From NCBI GenBank assembly GCA_029259695.1, contig JAJDEQ010000102.1, positions 1 to 64,000 on the forward strand: a DNA stretch of 64,000 bases, in the 5' to 3' direction. This DNA is from Planctomycetota bacterium (GTDB lineage: Bacteria > Planctomycetota > B15-G4). The notes under the pieces were generated by a model. That model saw nothing but the letters and a program-made list of their open reading frames with translations. It was not told where the DNA came from and searched no databases. This document shows, piece by piece, positions 26,346 to 35,501 of the stretch (position 1 is its first letter; each line of letters starts with the position of its first letter). The position numbers were made by a program, and so were the translations under genes.

Positions 26346-27741
26346 AGGGTTGGGGGTAGACGGGGACGCTGGTGAAGCCCTGGGCGTCGTAGGCCTCGAC
26401 GGCGGCGATCTGGTCGTCCTTGCTCACGCCGGGCAGGGTGCACTCGGCGCGGGGGAGCAACGCGCCGTCGGGCCCGAGGTGCACGGCGCCGACGTCGATC
26501 GTGCGTTCCCAGGTGGGCGCATGGGTGGCGCGCAGGCGCACGCGATAGCCGGCGACGTCACCGGGCTCGGCCGGTGCGTCCCACACCAGGCGCGTGTCGT
26601 GGGACAGGCCGCTGATGTCCACGCCGACACGGCGCGGGGCGGCCGGGGCCAGGGCCAGTTGCAGGATCGCCGCCACGTTGGCACGGGTGACGGCCGCCAG
26701 GTTGACGAAGTCGACGTACTCGAGCGCGTCCCCGTAGGCCCGGCCGTCGTCGTCCCGGACGTCCTGGTGCTGCCGGTCGAAGTGCTCGTACATGTCGGTG
26801 AACCGCACGGCCGCGTAGCCTTCGTCGTTGTAGGCACGGTGGTCGCCGCCGCGCAGGTAGCGGTCCTGGCGGAAGACGAGCTGGACGCTGAGCGACGGCA
26901 CGTGGCGCGCCGCGGTCTCGGCGATCGTGCGGGCCAGTTGACGCGAGGGCCCGTCGTTGTCGCTGCCGATCACGGGTGGGCCCAGCTTGGACGACGGGAC
27001 ACCCTCCGAGAAGAGCCGCACGAGCCCGCGGTTGAAGCGACCGTTGCCGCCGTCCACGCCGCCCACGATGTCGTTGGTGATCATGCCGACCACGTCGACG
27101 CCGGCCTCCCGATCGGCCTGGGCCATGGCGCGTGATCCGTACAGGCCCTGCTCCTCGCCGGCCACGCACGCGAAGCGGATCGACGCCCGCGGCTGCAACT
27201 CGGGGTGTGCGTGCAGCAGGGCCGTGATCACCCGGGCGGCTTCGAGCACGGCGACCGTGCCCGAACCGTCGTCGTTGGCGCCCGGGGCGTCGCCGGCCAC
27301 GTCCTCGTCGCTGCCGTTGCGCGAGTCGTAGTGGCCGCTCACGATCACCACCCGATCCGGATCGCGGCCCGGGAGCGTGCCCACCACGTTCACCAGTTCG
27401 GTCGGCTCCGGCATGCGACGGCCCGCGGGGATCACGTGCGCGCGTCGCTCCACCTGCAGGCGGTCTCCGTGGGCGCTCGAGATGGCGGCCAGCTGCTCGA
27501 GCAGCCAGCGGCGGGCGGCGCCGATGCCGCGCGTGTCGCTGGTCGTGTCACTGCGTGTGTGGCGCGTGCCGAAGGCGACCAGCCGGGTCAGGTCGGCGCG
27601 CAGTCGGCCGGCGCTGACCGCCGCGACCGCTTCCCGCACCGGGCCGTCGGCGTCGACCGGGGGGGCTGCTTGGGCCCAGGCGGTCGCGCTGGTGATCAGC
27701 ACCAGGATCAGCGTCGACAGGGGGCTGCGCGGGGATTGCAT
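26335..27741 (-). CDS. Secreted M28-family zinc aminopeptidase
   Basis: A 468-residue protein. The signal peptide ends TAWAQ (about residue 24). The M28 co-catalytic zinc site is complete: SGHYDSR (His137), GANDDGSG (Asp158), AGEEQGLYG (catalytic Glu196, ligand Glu197), TND (Asp224) and GGDHRAYND (His301). A C-terminal fibronectin-type beta domain (about 375-468, SHDTRLVWDAP) follows, as in many secreted M28 enzymes. It likely trims N-terminal residues from exogenous peptides. ATG 27741 has GGAGGAA 5 bases upstream, a strong ribosome binding site. It is divergent from the IPT-domain gene. Confidence 0.92.
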   Translation of the reverse strand: MQSPRSPLSTLILVLITSATAWAQAAPPVDADGPVREAVAAVSAGRLRADLTRLVAFGTRHTRSDTTSDTRGIGAARRWLLEQLAAISSAHGDRLQVERRAHVIPAGRRMPEPTELVNVVGTLPGRDPDRVVIVSGHYDSRNGSDEDVAGDAPGANDDGSGTVAVLEAARVITALLHAHPELQPRASIRFACVAGEEQGLYGSRAMAQADREAGVDVVGMITNDIVGGVDGGNGRFNRGLVRLFSEGVPSSKLGPPVIGSDNDGPSRQLARTIAETAARHVPSLSVQLVFRQDRYLRGGDHRAYNDEGYAAVRFTDMYEHFDRQHQDVRDDDGRAYGDALEYVDFVNLAAVTRANVAAILQLALAPAAPRRVGVDISGLSHDTRLVWDAPAEPGDVAGYRVRLRATHAPTWERTIDVGAVHLGPDGALLPRAECTLPGVSKDDQIAAVEAYDAQGFTSVPVYPQPWRE

Positions 27742-27885
27742 ACCGATTCCTCCAGGGTGGGGGATGGTATCTGTTGGCCATCGGGCGCCGCTTGGAATCG
27801 ACCGGGGTATGCTCGAAACTCGCCCTTTGCCGGAGGACGCTCGGGAAGCGCCGCCGGCCGGCAAGGGCAACACCCCGGGGACCCC

Positions 27886-29442
27886 ATGCTCTCGACCCGC
27901 CGTCCACGGCCCCGCGCCGGCGCTCCCGCCGTGAGGGCGCTCCTGGGTTGCGTGCTGAGCTGCCTGCTGCTCGCGAGTGCGGCCGCCGGGCAGGTCCACT
28001 CGGTCTCCAGCGGGCTGGGAACGGTCGGCACGCGCTTCGCGATCCGCGGCACCGGCTTCGGCCCCAAGCCGCGCGTGTTCCTCTCGGTCGGGGAGCAGAA
28101 GGCGAAGAAGACCCGGCTCAAGGTCGTCGACGTGGGCAAGGAGGTGGGACTCGAGCGCATCACGGTGGAGGTCCGGCGCGCCTCGGCGGGCAGCTACGGC
28201 CTGATCGTCCAGCCCACCTGGAAGCTCGCCGCGCCCATGCCCGCGCTGCAGACGTTCACGATCGTGCCGCCCGAGATCATCAGCGTGTCGCCCGCCGTGG
28301 CCCGTCCCGGTGACGAGGTGCAGGTGATCGTGGATCAGGCGGGTGACCGCAAGCTGCGCTTCCGCTTCCGGGATCGTCGCGCGCGCATCCTGGGCAGGCC
28401 CGCGCTCCATCCGGTGGACGGGGGGGCGCCGATGCTGCGCTACCGCGTGCGCGTGCCGCGCCTGCCCGAGGGCACCTGGTCCGTGAGCTGCACCAATCCG
28501 GTCGGCACGACGACGCTGCCGCTCGCACTCGAGGTGATCGACAGTCCGCTGCCGCTCGGCAAGCCGCGGCTCCGGGCCGTGGTCCAGGGCAAGTCGTTCG
28601 TCGCCAAGGGCAAACACCTGGGCGCGCGGCTCGACGGTGACGCGCTGTGCCTGTTCGGCATGGTCGGCGGCAAGTCCTCGTCGAGCACGCTCTCGATCCG
28701 CCTCCCCTGGAACGGCGCCGACGTGTCGGCTCCGGCCCAGTACATGAACGCGCCGGGGGATCTGCGCTGGATCGTGGAAGCGGAGGCGCCCGACTACGAC
28801 GTGCTGGCCATGGCGGCGGGTTCGAACGGCGGCGCCTGGGCCGTCTACGTGCACGCCTTCGACGGCACGGCCGTCGCCGGCTCGTTCCAGGGCACGATCC
28901 TGCCGCCTGCGCCGATCGGCGGGGCTCCCGTGGACGCCGCGTCGCCGCTCGGCGGGCCGGTCGTGCTGCGCGGGACCTTCGTGGTCCCGTTCCCGCCGCC
29001 CGGGTCGGAGGAGGGCGAGTCGTCGCTCGACGAGTTCTCGGCGCTCCTGGGGGGCGAACCGTTTCGCGCGGTCCCGGCGGGGATGACGCTGGAGGTGTCG
29101 GGCTTCGAGCCGCGCACGACCGTCTCGGCTTTCGATCCGGTCAGCGGCGACCGGGTGTGGTTCAGCATCACCCACGACCCGGCTCAGGCGCGGGGCGCGC
29201 TGTTCGACGGCGTCGCCGCGGAGCCGAACGGGGCGCTCTCGGGGCTGCTCGCCTTCACGGTGCGGCACGCGGGCGTGCTGCACACGCAGGTCATCGATCC
29301 GCAGGACGGGGCCTCCAGCATGGCGGTCACGCTCGGGGCGGATCCGGCCGCTGTGCTCGCGGGCCAATTCGCCGGCAGTGTGCGCTTCGTGACCAGCGAT
29401 CTGCTCGTGCAGGACGGCGCGTTCCGCATCGCCGGACCCTAG
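27886..29442 (+). CDS. Secreted IPT/TIG-like repeat protein, unknown function
   Basis: A 518-residue protein. The signal peptide ends ASAAAGQV (about residue 33). An IPT/TIG-like Ig fold follows at once (GLGTVGTRFAIRGTGFGPKPRVFLS), and a second begins near residue 125 (ISVSPAVARPGDEVQVIVDQ). The C-terminal half is beta-rich with no motif I recognise. Such proteins are commonly cell-surface or secreted scaffolds. A free Cys is rare in the sequence. ATG 27886 has only a weak upstream purine run. The last codons, RIAGP-stop, start a 23-bp repeat array. Confidence 0.7.
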   Translation: MLSTRRPRPRAGAPAVRALLGCVLSCLLLASAAAGQVHSVSSGLGTVGTRFAIRGTGFGPKPRVFLSVGEQKAKKTRLKVVDVGKEVGLERITVEVRRASAGSYGLIVQPTWKLAAPMPALQTFTIVPPEIISVSPAVARPGDEVQVIVDQAGDRKLRFRFRDRRARILGRPALHPVDGGAPMLRYRVRVPRLPEGTWSVSCTNPVGTTTLPLALEVIDSPLPLGKPRLRAVVQGKSFVAKGKHLGARLDGDALCLFGMVGGKSSSSTLSIRLPWNGADVSAPAQYMNAPGDLRWIVEAEAPDYDVLAMAAGSNGGAWAVYVHAFDGTAVAGSFQGTILPPAPIGGAPVDAASPLGGPVVLRGTFVVPFPPPGSEEGESSLDEFSALLGGEPFRAVPAGMTLEVSGFEPRTTVSAFDPVSGDRVWFSITHDPAQARGALFDGVAAEPNGALSGLLAFTVRHAGVLHTQVIDPQDGASSMAVTLGADPAAVLAGQFAGSVRFVTSDLLVQDGAFRIAGP

Positions 29443-29539
29443 CAGCCCGCATCGCCGGAGCCTGGGCGGTCGCATCGCCGGAGCTGGACGGGTCGCATCG
29501 GCGGAGGTGGACGGGGCGCATCGCCGGAGCCGGGCGGGG
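29425..29539 (+). repeat. Five 23-bp tandem copies starting within the IPT gene's last codons
   Basis: The unit begins CGCATCGCCGGAG. Copy 1 encodes RIAGP and the TAG stop; copies 2-5 fill the start of the spacer with several substitutions each. The 23-base period is not a multiple of three, so only the first copy could be coding. Confidence 0.9.
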
Positions 29540-29749
29540 CGTTCGGGAGCGGCGGCGAGTTGCCGTCCGGAAGCGGGAATCGGGCCGGGCGGCCAGATCG
29601 TGTGGGATGTCCCGCGTCCGGCTCCGGTGTCCTTCACGAGCGGCGATCCGGTCGTACGATGGCGGGTCGTGGCTCGGGGGCGGGCCCGCAGGTGTCCGTG
29701 GGACGCCTGTCCGCGGAGCCCCCCTCGGTGAGCTTGCAGAGGAACGCCC
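29540..29749. other. Rest of the 307-bp spacer before the FG-GAP gene
   Basis: GC-rich, with no open reading frame I trust and no canonical promoter. AGAGGAA about 6 bases before the ATG at 29750 is the probable ribosome binding site. Confidence 0.4.
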
Positions 29750-32377
29750 ATGTCACCCCGTTTCGCCTTCGCCGTTCTGGCCCTGACCGCCCTGACCGCC
29801 TGGTCCTTCGGGGCCGCTCCCGCGAGTGCACAGGAGAGCAGCGCGCGACTCGACGCGCCGGTCGTCATCGCCGACGACTTCCACCGCTTCGAGTTCCTGC
29901 TCGATCTCGATGACGATGGCTTCGCCGATGCCCTCGACTGGTTGTGGACCGACAACAGCTTCGACGAGATCCGCGTCACGGGTTGGATCAACGACCAGGC
30001 CGGCACGCTGGTCCCGACCTGGGACTTCACCATCGATCTCGGCAGCGCCGTCGCGAGCGATCCCTACGACACCGCCGTGGGGGACCTGAACGGCGACGAT
30101 CGGGGAGACTTCGCCATCTCCAACAACGGCAACGTGTGGCTGTACACGTCGAACGGCGCCGCCGCCCCCTCGCTGGCGGCGACGATCAACAACCCCGCCG
30201 ACGTGACCAGCATCCTGCTGGCCGACTTCGATGGCGACGGGTTCGACGACCTGGCGCTCAACGACGGCGCCACCGACATCCTGCTCAACCAGTTCCCCGG
30301 ACGCGGTTTCGTGCTGAGCGACAGCTTCGCCACGGCCGGTGACGGCGTGCTGCTCCCGATCGAGGCCAACGGTGACGGCGAGCCCGACCTGATGACGGTC
30401 AGCGGCGACCGGATGAACCTGTACTACGTCGCCAACGGCGCGCTCACGGGGCAGACGTCGATCCTGCACGGACTCCCCGGGGCGGTGGACAAGCTCGCCA
30501 CGGCCGGAGACGTGGACAACGATCTCGACCAGGACCTGGTCGTCTTCGGTGACGACGGGAACTACGCGGTGCTGCGCCGCGACGGTCCGGCCACGTTCAC
30601 GGCCGAGGCCCTGGTCGCCGGCGGGCCGGCCACCGACCTGGCCGACGTGAACGGCGACGGCTTCGTCGACGGCGTCTGCTGCAGCAGCGGCGGTTCGAGT
30701 CCCAACAACATCTTCGAGTCGACGTTCATGATCGCGATCAACGACGGCACGGGCGGCTTCGCCCCGTCGTTCACGATCGAGAGCCTGGGCGCCGAGCACA
30801 TCGCCGGCGTGGCCGACCTCGACGCGGACGGCGACGCCGACCTCGTGGCGGGCCGCGTGGTCTACTACGCCGAAGGGCCGCTCACCGGCCCGCGTCAGCC
30901 CGTCGTCTCGACCCATGAGGACGGACTGCTCGACCGGCTGATCACCGACTGTGACGGCGATGGCGACCCCGACTTCGCCTTCGGGCTGGACGGTGCCCTG
31001 CGCAACCTGGGCGACAACACGTACGAGGGTTTCGTGCCCACGGCGCCCGCCGCGCCCGCCGGCCGCTTCTGGTACGGCCCGGGCCACGCAGGCGACTTCG
31101 ACGGCGACGGCGACGTGGACCTGGTCGTGACCGAGTCCTCCGGCACCAAGCCCTGCGTGACCATGCACGGCATGCGGCTGCTGGAGAACAACGGCGCCGG
31201 CGCGCTCTACGACGGTGGGCCGGCAACCGGCGCGGGCGTGAACATGTCCGTCGCAGGCCCTTGCTACGCCGACGATCCGCGCGACAGCCTGGTAGCCGAC
31301 GGCGACGGTGACGGTGACCTCGACATCTTCATCCGCACGCTCAATCCCACGCGCACCAAGGTCTTCTGGAACGACGGTTCGGGCTTCTTCAGTGCCGGGC
31401 AGCAGTGGGACGGCAAGACGATCATCGACGTGGCCGAGCTCAACGGCGACGCCGAGCTCGACCTCGTCATGGCCGACAGCGTCACCGAGGTCTACTTCGG
31501 CCAGGGTGCGCACGTGTTCAGCGCTCCGACCCTCCTGCTCAGCTCGTTCGACCCCCACAGCACGCGCATGGATGTGGCCGACGTGGACGGTGACGGCGAC
31601 ACCGACATCGCCGCGCCCAACTGGTTCACCAAGATCCTCGCGCTGCACATCAACGACGGTGCGGGCAACTTCACCACCGACGTGACGACCTTCGCGTCGT
31701 GGCTCACCGAGGACCAGGGGCAGCCGGCCCAGCGCGTGTTCGTCACCGACCTGAACGACGATGGTTGGGACGACCTCGTGCTGTCGCCGGTGGATCAGGC
31801 GCGCAACAGCGCCTTCGTGTTCCTCAAGCGGGCCGGCCAGGCGGGCTGGCACGACCCCGTCGTGCAGGTGGTCAACGCGACGGCCGCCAGCGATGTCGAC
31901 GGGGACGGCGATCAGGACTTGCTCGGCGAGTGGGCCGTGACCAACCGGCAGTTCGTGCAGCCGGACGCCGGCTTCCGGCGCCAGTACGGATCCGGTCTGG
32001 TGGACCCCGGCCTGGGCGGACTGCAGCCGGTGCTCGGTGCCAGCGGGCCGTTCCGCGTGGGCGAGACGGTGCGCATCCACGTGACCGGTGCGCCGGCCAA
32101 CACGGTCGGGTTGTTCGCGGTCAGCTTCCAGGAGTCGGACCTGCCGCACACGCCGTGGCTGGGCGTGAACGCACTCAACTGGCCGTGGTTGCTGTTCTTC
32201 TACTTCCCGACCTTCGGCGACGGGACGCTGGCCGGCGACGGCCGCATCTCCATGCCGTACACGGTCGACGCGCTCACCGCCACGGTGGGGCCGATCCACC
32301 ACCAGGTGTTCTTCGCCGACCCGAGCGCCCCGTTCAACCGCACCGCCAGTAACGGACTGGTGATCGAATACCGCTGA
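29750..32377 (+). CDS. Secreted FG-GAP/VCBS beta-propeller protein
   Basis: An 875-residue protein with a clear signal peptide (LTAWSFGAAPASAQ, cleavage about residue 27). Some ten or more calcium-binding repeats of the DLNGDDRGDFAIS / DFDGDGFDDLALN type run from residue 40 to about 720, the FG-GAP/VCBS pattern that builds integrin-like propellers. The last 130 residues (LGASGPFRVGETVRIHVTG...) form a separate beta domain common at the C-termini of secreted proteins in this lineage. It is probably a surface or matrix protein; no catalytic site is visible. Spacing on both sides suggests a single transcription unit ending at the hairpin at 32389. Confidence 0.85.
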   Translation: MSPRFAFAVLALTALTAWSFGAAPASAQESSARLDAPVVIADDFHRFEFLLDLDDDGFADALDWLWTDNSFDEIRVTGWINDQAGTLVPTWDFTIDLGSAVASDPYDTAVGDLNGDDRGDFAISNNGNVWLYTSNGAAAPSLAATINNPADVTSILLADFDGDGFDDLALNDGATDILLNQFPGRGFVLSDSFATAGDGVLLPIEANGDGEPDLMTVSGDRMNLYYVANGALTGQTSILHGLPGAVDKLATAGDVDNDLDQDLVVFGDDGNYAVLRRDGPATFTAEALVAGGPATDLADVNGDGFVDGVCCSSGGSSPNNIFESTFMIAINDGTGGFAPSFTIESLGAEHIAGVADLDADGDADLVAGRVVYYAEGPLTGPRQPVVSTHEDGLLDRLITDCDGDGDPDFAFGLDGALRNLGDNTYEGFVPTAPAAPAGRFWYGPGHAGDFDGDGDVDLVVTESSGTKPCVTMHGMRLLENNGAGALYDGGPATGAGVNMSVAGPCYADDPRDSLVADGDGDGDLDIFIRTLNPTRTKVFWNDGSGFFSAGQQWDGKTIIDVAELNGDAELDLVMADSVTEVYFGQGAHVFSAPTLLLSSFDPHSTRMDVADVDGDGDTDIAAPNWFTKILALHINDGAGNFTTDVTTFASWLTEDQGQPAQRVFVTDLNDDGWDDLVLSPVDQARNSAFVFLKRAGQAGWHDPVVQVVNATAASDVDGDGDQDLLGEWAVTNRQFVQPDAGFRRQYGSGLVDPGLGGLQPVLGASGPFRVGETVRIHVTGAPANTVGLFAVSFQESDLPHTPWLGVNALNWPWLLFFYFPTFGDGTLAGDGRISMPYTVDALTATVGPIHHQVFFADPSAPFNRTASNGLVIEYR

Positions 32378-32388
32378 CGGGTCGTGCG

Positions 32389-32415
32389 CCCGCAGGCGTT
32401 TCGCACGCCTGCGGG
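32389..32415 (+). terminator. Perfect 11-bp stem hairpin after the FG-GAP gene
   Basis: CCCGCAGGCGT, a 5-base loop and ACGCCTGCGGG form a perfect stem 12 bases after the stop codon. No U-tract follows, so either termination is Rho-assisted or the hairpin protects the 3' end. Confidence 0.6.
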
Positions 32416-32535
32416 TGTGCGATGCAACGAATCGTCATGCGGGCCCGCGTTGACGGAAACGGGGGGTGCCCTTAGCCTGCGCCGATCCTCGGGTGATGGC
32501 GGCGGAAGGGGGGGTACAGGAACCGGACCGTCCCC

Positions 32536-34008
32536 ATGCACCATGTGCTCTCGCTGCTTCTTCGCGCCAGTCTGCTGGTCGTGACCCTCGCCGCTGTGGC
32601 GGTCGCCCAGACGGTGACGGTCGTCCCGCCGGACTGCGACTTCATCCTCGAACCGGGCGAGACCCAGGACGTGACGGTCACCGTGTGCGTCCCCGGGCAG
32701 ACCGTGCCGGTCGACATCTACCTGCTCGGCGATACGACCACATCGATGGCGCCGGTGCTGGACGAGATCAAGACCAACGCGTCCGCCGTCGTGTCGGCGA
32801 TCATCAACACGCCCGGTACCGACATCCAGATCGGTGTCGGCAACTACCGCGACTTCCCCTTCGACCCGCTGCCGTTCGAGCACCAGGTGAGCGTCACCGA
32901 CGACGTCCCCTCCATCGTGGGCGCGATCAACACGTGGGTGGCCGCGGGCGGCGGTGACGGTAGCGAGGGGCAGTTCTACGCGCTGTACCAGCTCGCCACC
33001 GATCCGGCCATCGGCTTTCGTCCCGAGTCCAAGCGCATCATCGTGTGGTTCGGCGACTCGCCCGGTCACGACCCCGTCTGCGACATCTTCGTGGGTCAGG
33101 GAACGCCGACCTTCGAGATCACCGAAGCGCTGCTCACGAGTGCACTGCAGACGGCGGGCCCCGGCGGCACCACGGTGATCGCCATCGGGACGTCGACCGG
33201 CTATCCCACCGCGCTCAACGACGACCCCGTCATCAGTTCGGAGGACTACCCGTTCTTCTGCACACCGGCTGGGACGAGCGGCCAAGCCGACCGACTGGCC
33301 GCGGCGACGTCGGGTGTGTCCACCATGGTCAACACGCCGGCCGAGGTGAGCGGTGCGATCCTCGCCACGATCGCGGGCCTGCTGGCCAATGCCGAGGTGA
33401 CCCTGGACGTCACTGGCGACATCGGGCCCTTCGTGCAGGGCGTCGAGCCGCCGATCCACAGCGGGTTGGCGCTTCCCGCCGAGGGCGAGGAGCTGTGCGT
33501 GGACTTCGTCGTGTCGCTGGTGGGAGCGCCCTGCGCCAATTCGGCCAACGTGTTCGCCGGTGCATTGGGGCTCGCCGTCAACAGCACGCCCGCGGGGAGC
33601 CACGACGTGACCGTGACACAGCCCTCGTGCAACAACGCCTTCGGCCTGTTCTGGTTGGGCAAGCGCCGCATCCAGCCCCCGCTGGCGATCCAGGGGGCCG
33701 ACCCGACCGACGTGATCCAGCTGGACGTGCTCGTGGAACTGGAGTTCCCGTTCAACGAGTTCCCCGACGTGAGTGTCCCCGATGATCCCAGCCTGCTGGG
33801 TTTCAGCGCGGTGCTGCAGTGCGGACTGTTCGATCCCTTCAACCACCCGGACGACCCGATCAAGGTCAGCAACGGGCTGCTGGTGGTCCTCGGTGATCCG
33901 CAGGACACGGGCCTGGCGTGGGGCGTCTCGAGCGGGCTGGAGCTGTCGCTGGTCGAGCCGGCCCTGGTGCCCGGCATGCTGCGGGTCAACTGCGTGGTGA
34001 CGCCCTAG
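32536..34008 (+). CDS. Secreted integrin-beta-type VWA-domain protein
   Basis: A 490-residue protein. The signal peptide ends AAVAVAQ (about residue 25). After a short beta domain, residues about 58-285 form an integrin-beta-like I domain: VDIYLLGDTTTSMAPVLDEI (MIDAS segment, with DTTTS instead of DxSxS), IQIGVGNYRDFP, and KRIIVWFGDSPGHDP. The C-terminal 180 residues are beta-rich and contain several Cys. Such proteins bind ligands through a metal ion outside the cell. It follows the FG-GAP protein by 158 bases, and together they look like an adhesive or matrix set. The stop codon lies inside the arm of a long inverted repeat. Confidence 0.82.
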   Translation: MHHVLSLLLRASLLVVTLAAVAVAQTVTVVPPDCDFILEPGETQDVTVTVCVPGQTVPVDIYLLGDTTTSMAPVLDEIKTNASAVVSAIINTPGTDIQIGVGNYRDFPFDPLPFEHQVSVTDDVPSIVGAINTWVAAGGGDGSEGQFYALYQLATDPAIGFRPESKRIIVWFGDSPGHDPVCDIFVGQGTPTFEITEALLTSALQTAGPGGTTVIAIGTSTGYPTALNDDPVISSEDYPFFCTPAGTSGQADRLAAATSGVSTMVNTPAEVSGAILATIAGLLANAEVTLDVTGDIGPFVQGVEPPIHSGLALPAEGEELCVDFVVSLVGAPCANSANVFAGALGLAVNSTPAGSHDVTVTQPSCNNAFGLFWLGKRRIQPPLAIQGADPTDVIQLDVLVELEFPFNEFPDVSVPDDPSLLGFSAVLQCGLFDPFNHPDDPIKVSNGLLVVLGDPQDTGLAWGVSSGLELSLVEPALVPGMLRVNCVVTP

Positions 34009-34185
34009 CCTGGACTTCTCACCAGCTCTTGCTGCGGCTGCGCCTGAGCCTCCAGGGCTGCGTCGAACGGCCTTTTCGATGCTCGACGGGGTGTCACCCC
34101 GCCTCCGCGTCGAGAGTGCCGCGTCTCCTTGCCCTGAAGGCTCAGGCGCCACCTCGCGACGAACCTGGTGAGGAGTCCAGGCTAG
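34005..34185. repeat. 181-bp imperfect palindrome between convergent genes
   Basis: Outer arms of 21 bases (34005-34025 and 34165-34185) match with one mismatch. Inner arms of 19 bases (34040-34058 and 34131-34149) match with one mismatch, placed symmetrically with 14-15-base unpaired gaps. The centre holds smaller stems (CTCGAC/GTCGAG around CGGGG/CCCCG). The left arm overlaps the stop codon of the VWA gene, and the right arm ends 24 bases from the next gene's stop. It could act as a two-way terminator, a structured RNA, or be a small palindromic mobile element. Confidence 0.8.
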
Positions 34186-34209
34186 CGGTCCGCGCCGGGC
34201 GAGTACGGC

Positions 34210-35088
34210 TCAGCTCACGGCGAAGCGTGCGATCTGATCGCTGACCCAGATGGGATGCTCGTGTTGGACCCAATGAGTGGCGTCGTCGCGCACCTCGAGG
34301 TGCCCGTTGTCGCACCACTCCAGGCTGGCATCGGCCAGGGCCCGGCGCAGGAAGCGATCCCGTGCGCCCCACAGCAGCAGCGTGGGCACGCGGACGCGCG
34401 GTGCGGGAATGCGCGGCGGGTGACGCAGCAGCGCGCGGTACCAGTTCAGTGCCGGCGTCAGGCCCCCTGGACGGTCCCAGGCGGCGCGACTGCGTGCGAG
34501 CAGGTCGTCGTCGAACGTGCCGGGGCGCGAGCTGTTGCGCAGCGTGCGCCGCAGCAGGGCGTGGTCGCGCGCACGCAGCAGGGCTTCGGGCAACCAGGGA
34601 ACCTGGAACAGGGCGATGTACCAGCTACGCAGCATCTGTCGCGGGTCGCGGAGCAACGCGCGGCGCATGACCAGCGGGTGGGGGACGTTGACCGGGACGA
34701 GGTGTGAGATCCGTTCGGGCTGGGCCAGGGCCAGGCCCCAGGCCACGGCGGCACCCCAGTCGTGTCCGACCACGACGGCCCGCTCGTGGGTGCCGGCGGC
34801 CGTCATCGACTGCACGAAGGCCGCCGCGTCCTGCACCAGCTCGCGCAGCGCGTAGGGGGCCACCCCGGGGGGGCCCTGGCTGCCGCCGCAGCCCCGCTGG
34901 TCGGGCGCCCAGACCCGGAACCCGCGAGCCGCGAGCTCCGGGATCTGACGACGCCAGCCGTGAGATGCCTCGGGGAAGCCGTGCAGCAGCAGCACCGGTT
35001 GCCCGCTCGAGGGGCCGTCCACGACCACCCGGAAGCGCAGTCCGCGCAGGCTGACGGAGCCGGTGGAGACGGGAGCGGCGGAGTCCAT
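34210..35088 (-). CDS. Alpha/beta hydrolase, epoxide-hydrolase type
   Basis: A 292-residue protein. The oxyanion motif LLLHGFPE (about 34-41), nucleophile Asp110 in VVGHDWGAA, acid Asp244 (GARDRF) and base His272 (ATHWV) make a full triad. Lid tyrosines at 157 (SWYIALF) and 217 (LNWYRALL) match the pair that polarises the epoxide in soluble epoxide hydrolases, so this is more likely an epoxide hydrolase than a dehalogenase. No signal peptide is seen, so it is cytoplasmic. ATG 35088 is preferred; a GTG at 35124 is in frame. It is transcribed alone toward the VWA gene. Confidence 0.87.
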   Translation of the reverse strand: MDSAAPVSTGSVSLRGLRFRVVVDGPSSGQPVLLLHGFPEASHGWRRQIPELAARGFRVWAPDQRGCGGSQGPPGVAPYALRELVQDAAAFVQSMTAAGTHERAVVVGHDWGAAVAWGLALAQPERISHLVPVNVPHPLVMRRALLRDPRQMLRSWYIALFQVPWLPEALLRARDHALLRRTLRNSSRPGTFDDDLLARSRAAWDRPGGLTPALNWYRALLRHPPRIPAPRVRVPTLLLWGARDRFLRRALADASLEWCDNGHLEVRDDATHWVQHEHPIWVSDQIARFAVS

Positions 35089-35501
35089 GGCCCCATTCTG
35101 GGTCGCCTCCGGGCCGGGTCCCACCGGCGTCTGCGTTCACAGGTTTTCCACGTCATCGATTGGCGATTCTCGGCCGGATTCGGAGGGCATTGCCTGATCG
35201 GCTTTCTTTCTCCACAGGCCGGGGTAGGCTTGCCTGGACGCGCTGTGCATCGCGTCCGCCTTACCCTGAGGGGCCACGTCGCCGCGCCGGGCAGCCGGCG
35301 GCGTGGCCCCTCGTTCCTTTGCCGGAGGCTCTCCGCGCCGTTCCCGCCTTCGGCTCCGCTCTGCAACTTCGTTGCATTCGGAGTAGACTGGAGCATCGGG
35401 GGACGATCGGGCCGAGCTGGGACAACGCTCGGGCGCCCGCATCGACCGTGTCACGTGCACGCCCCCGCACGCACCGAGATGGACACCGAGGAGAGAGTGG
35501 A
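35089..35501. other. 413-bp divergent spacer rich in hairpins
   Basis: This lies between the epoxide-hydrolase-like gene and a secreted-protein gene. Besides the hairpin pair at 35222-35312 it holds GCCTTCGGC (a UUCG-type hairpin near 35348) and a CTCCG...CGGAG stem enclosing TGCAA/TTGCA (about 35354-35385). GAGGAGAG at about 35488 is the ribosome binding site of the following gene. No protein-coding frame is convincing. Confidence 0.45.
35222..35312 (+). ncRNA. Candidate small structured RNA: two adjacent stable hairpins
   Basis: Hairpin A pairs GGGTA with TACCC and GGACGCG with CGCGTCC (35222-35266). Hairpin B pairs GAGGGGCCAC with GTGGCCCCTC (35268-35312) with further inner pairing, and is followed by GTTCCTTT, a terminator-like tail on the plus strand. 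This fits the 3' end of a small plus-strand RNA or an attenuated leader. I could not match it to tmRNA, RNase P, SRP or 6S RNA. Confidence 0.35.

Noticed and set aside
28000-30033. Long minus-strand frame upstream of the M28 gene
   Set aside because: It is antisense to the IPT-domain gene; the real M28 start with signal peptide and GGAGGAA is at 27741.
29753-32302. 849-residue minus-strand open frame
   Set aside because: It is a mirror of the FG-GAP gene; its Val/Glu/His-rich repeats are the antisense of calcium loops.
34005-34185. Insertion sequence
   Set aside because: No transposase frame lies between the arms and no target-site duplication was evident; kept only as a palindrome.
35222-35395. 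tmRNA, RNase P RNA, SRP RNA or 6S RNA
   Set aside because: None of their conserved core sequences was found in the region.
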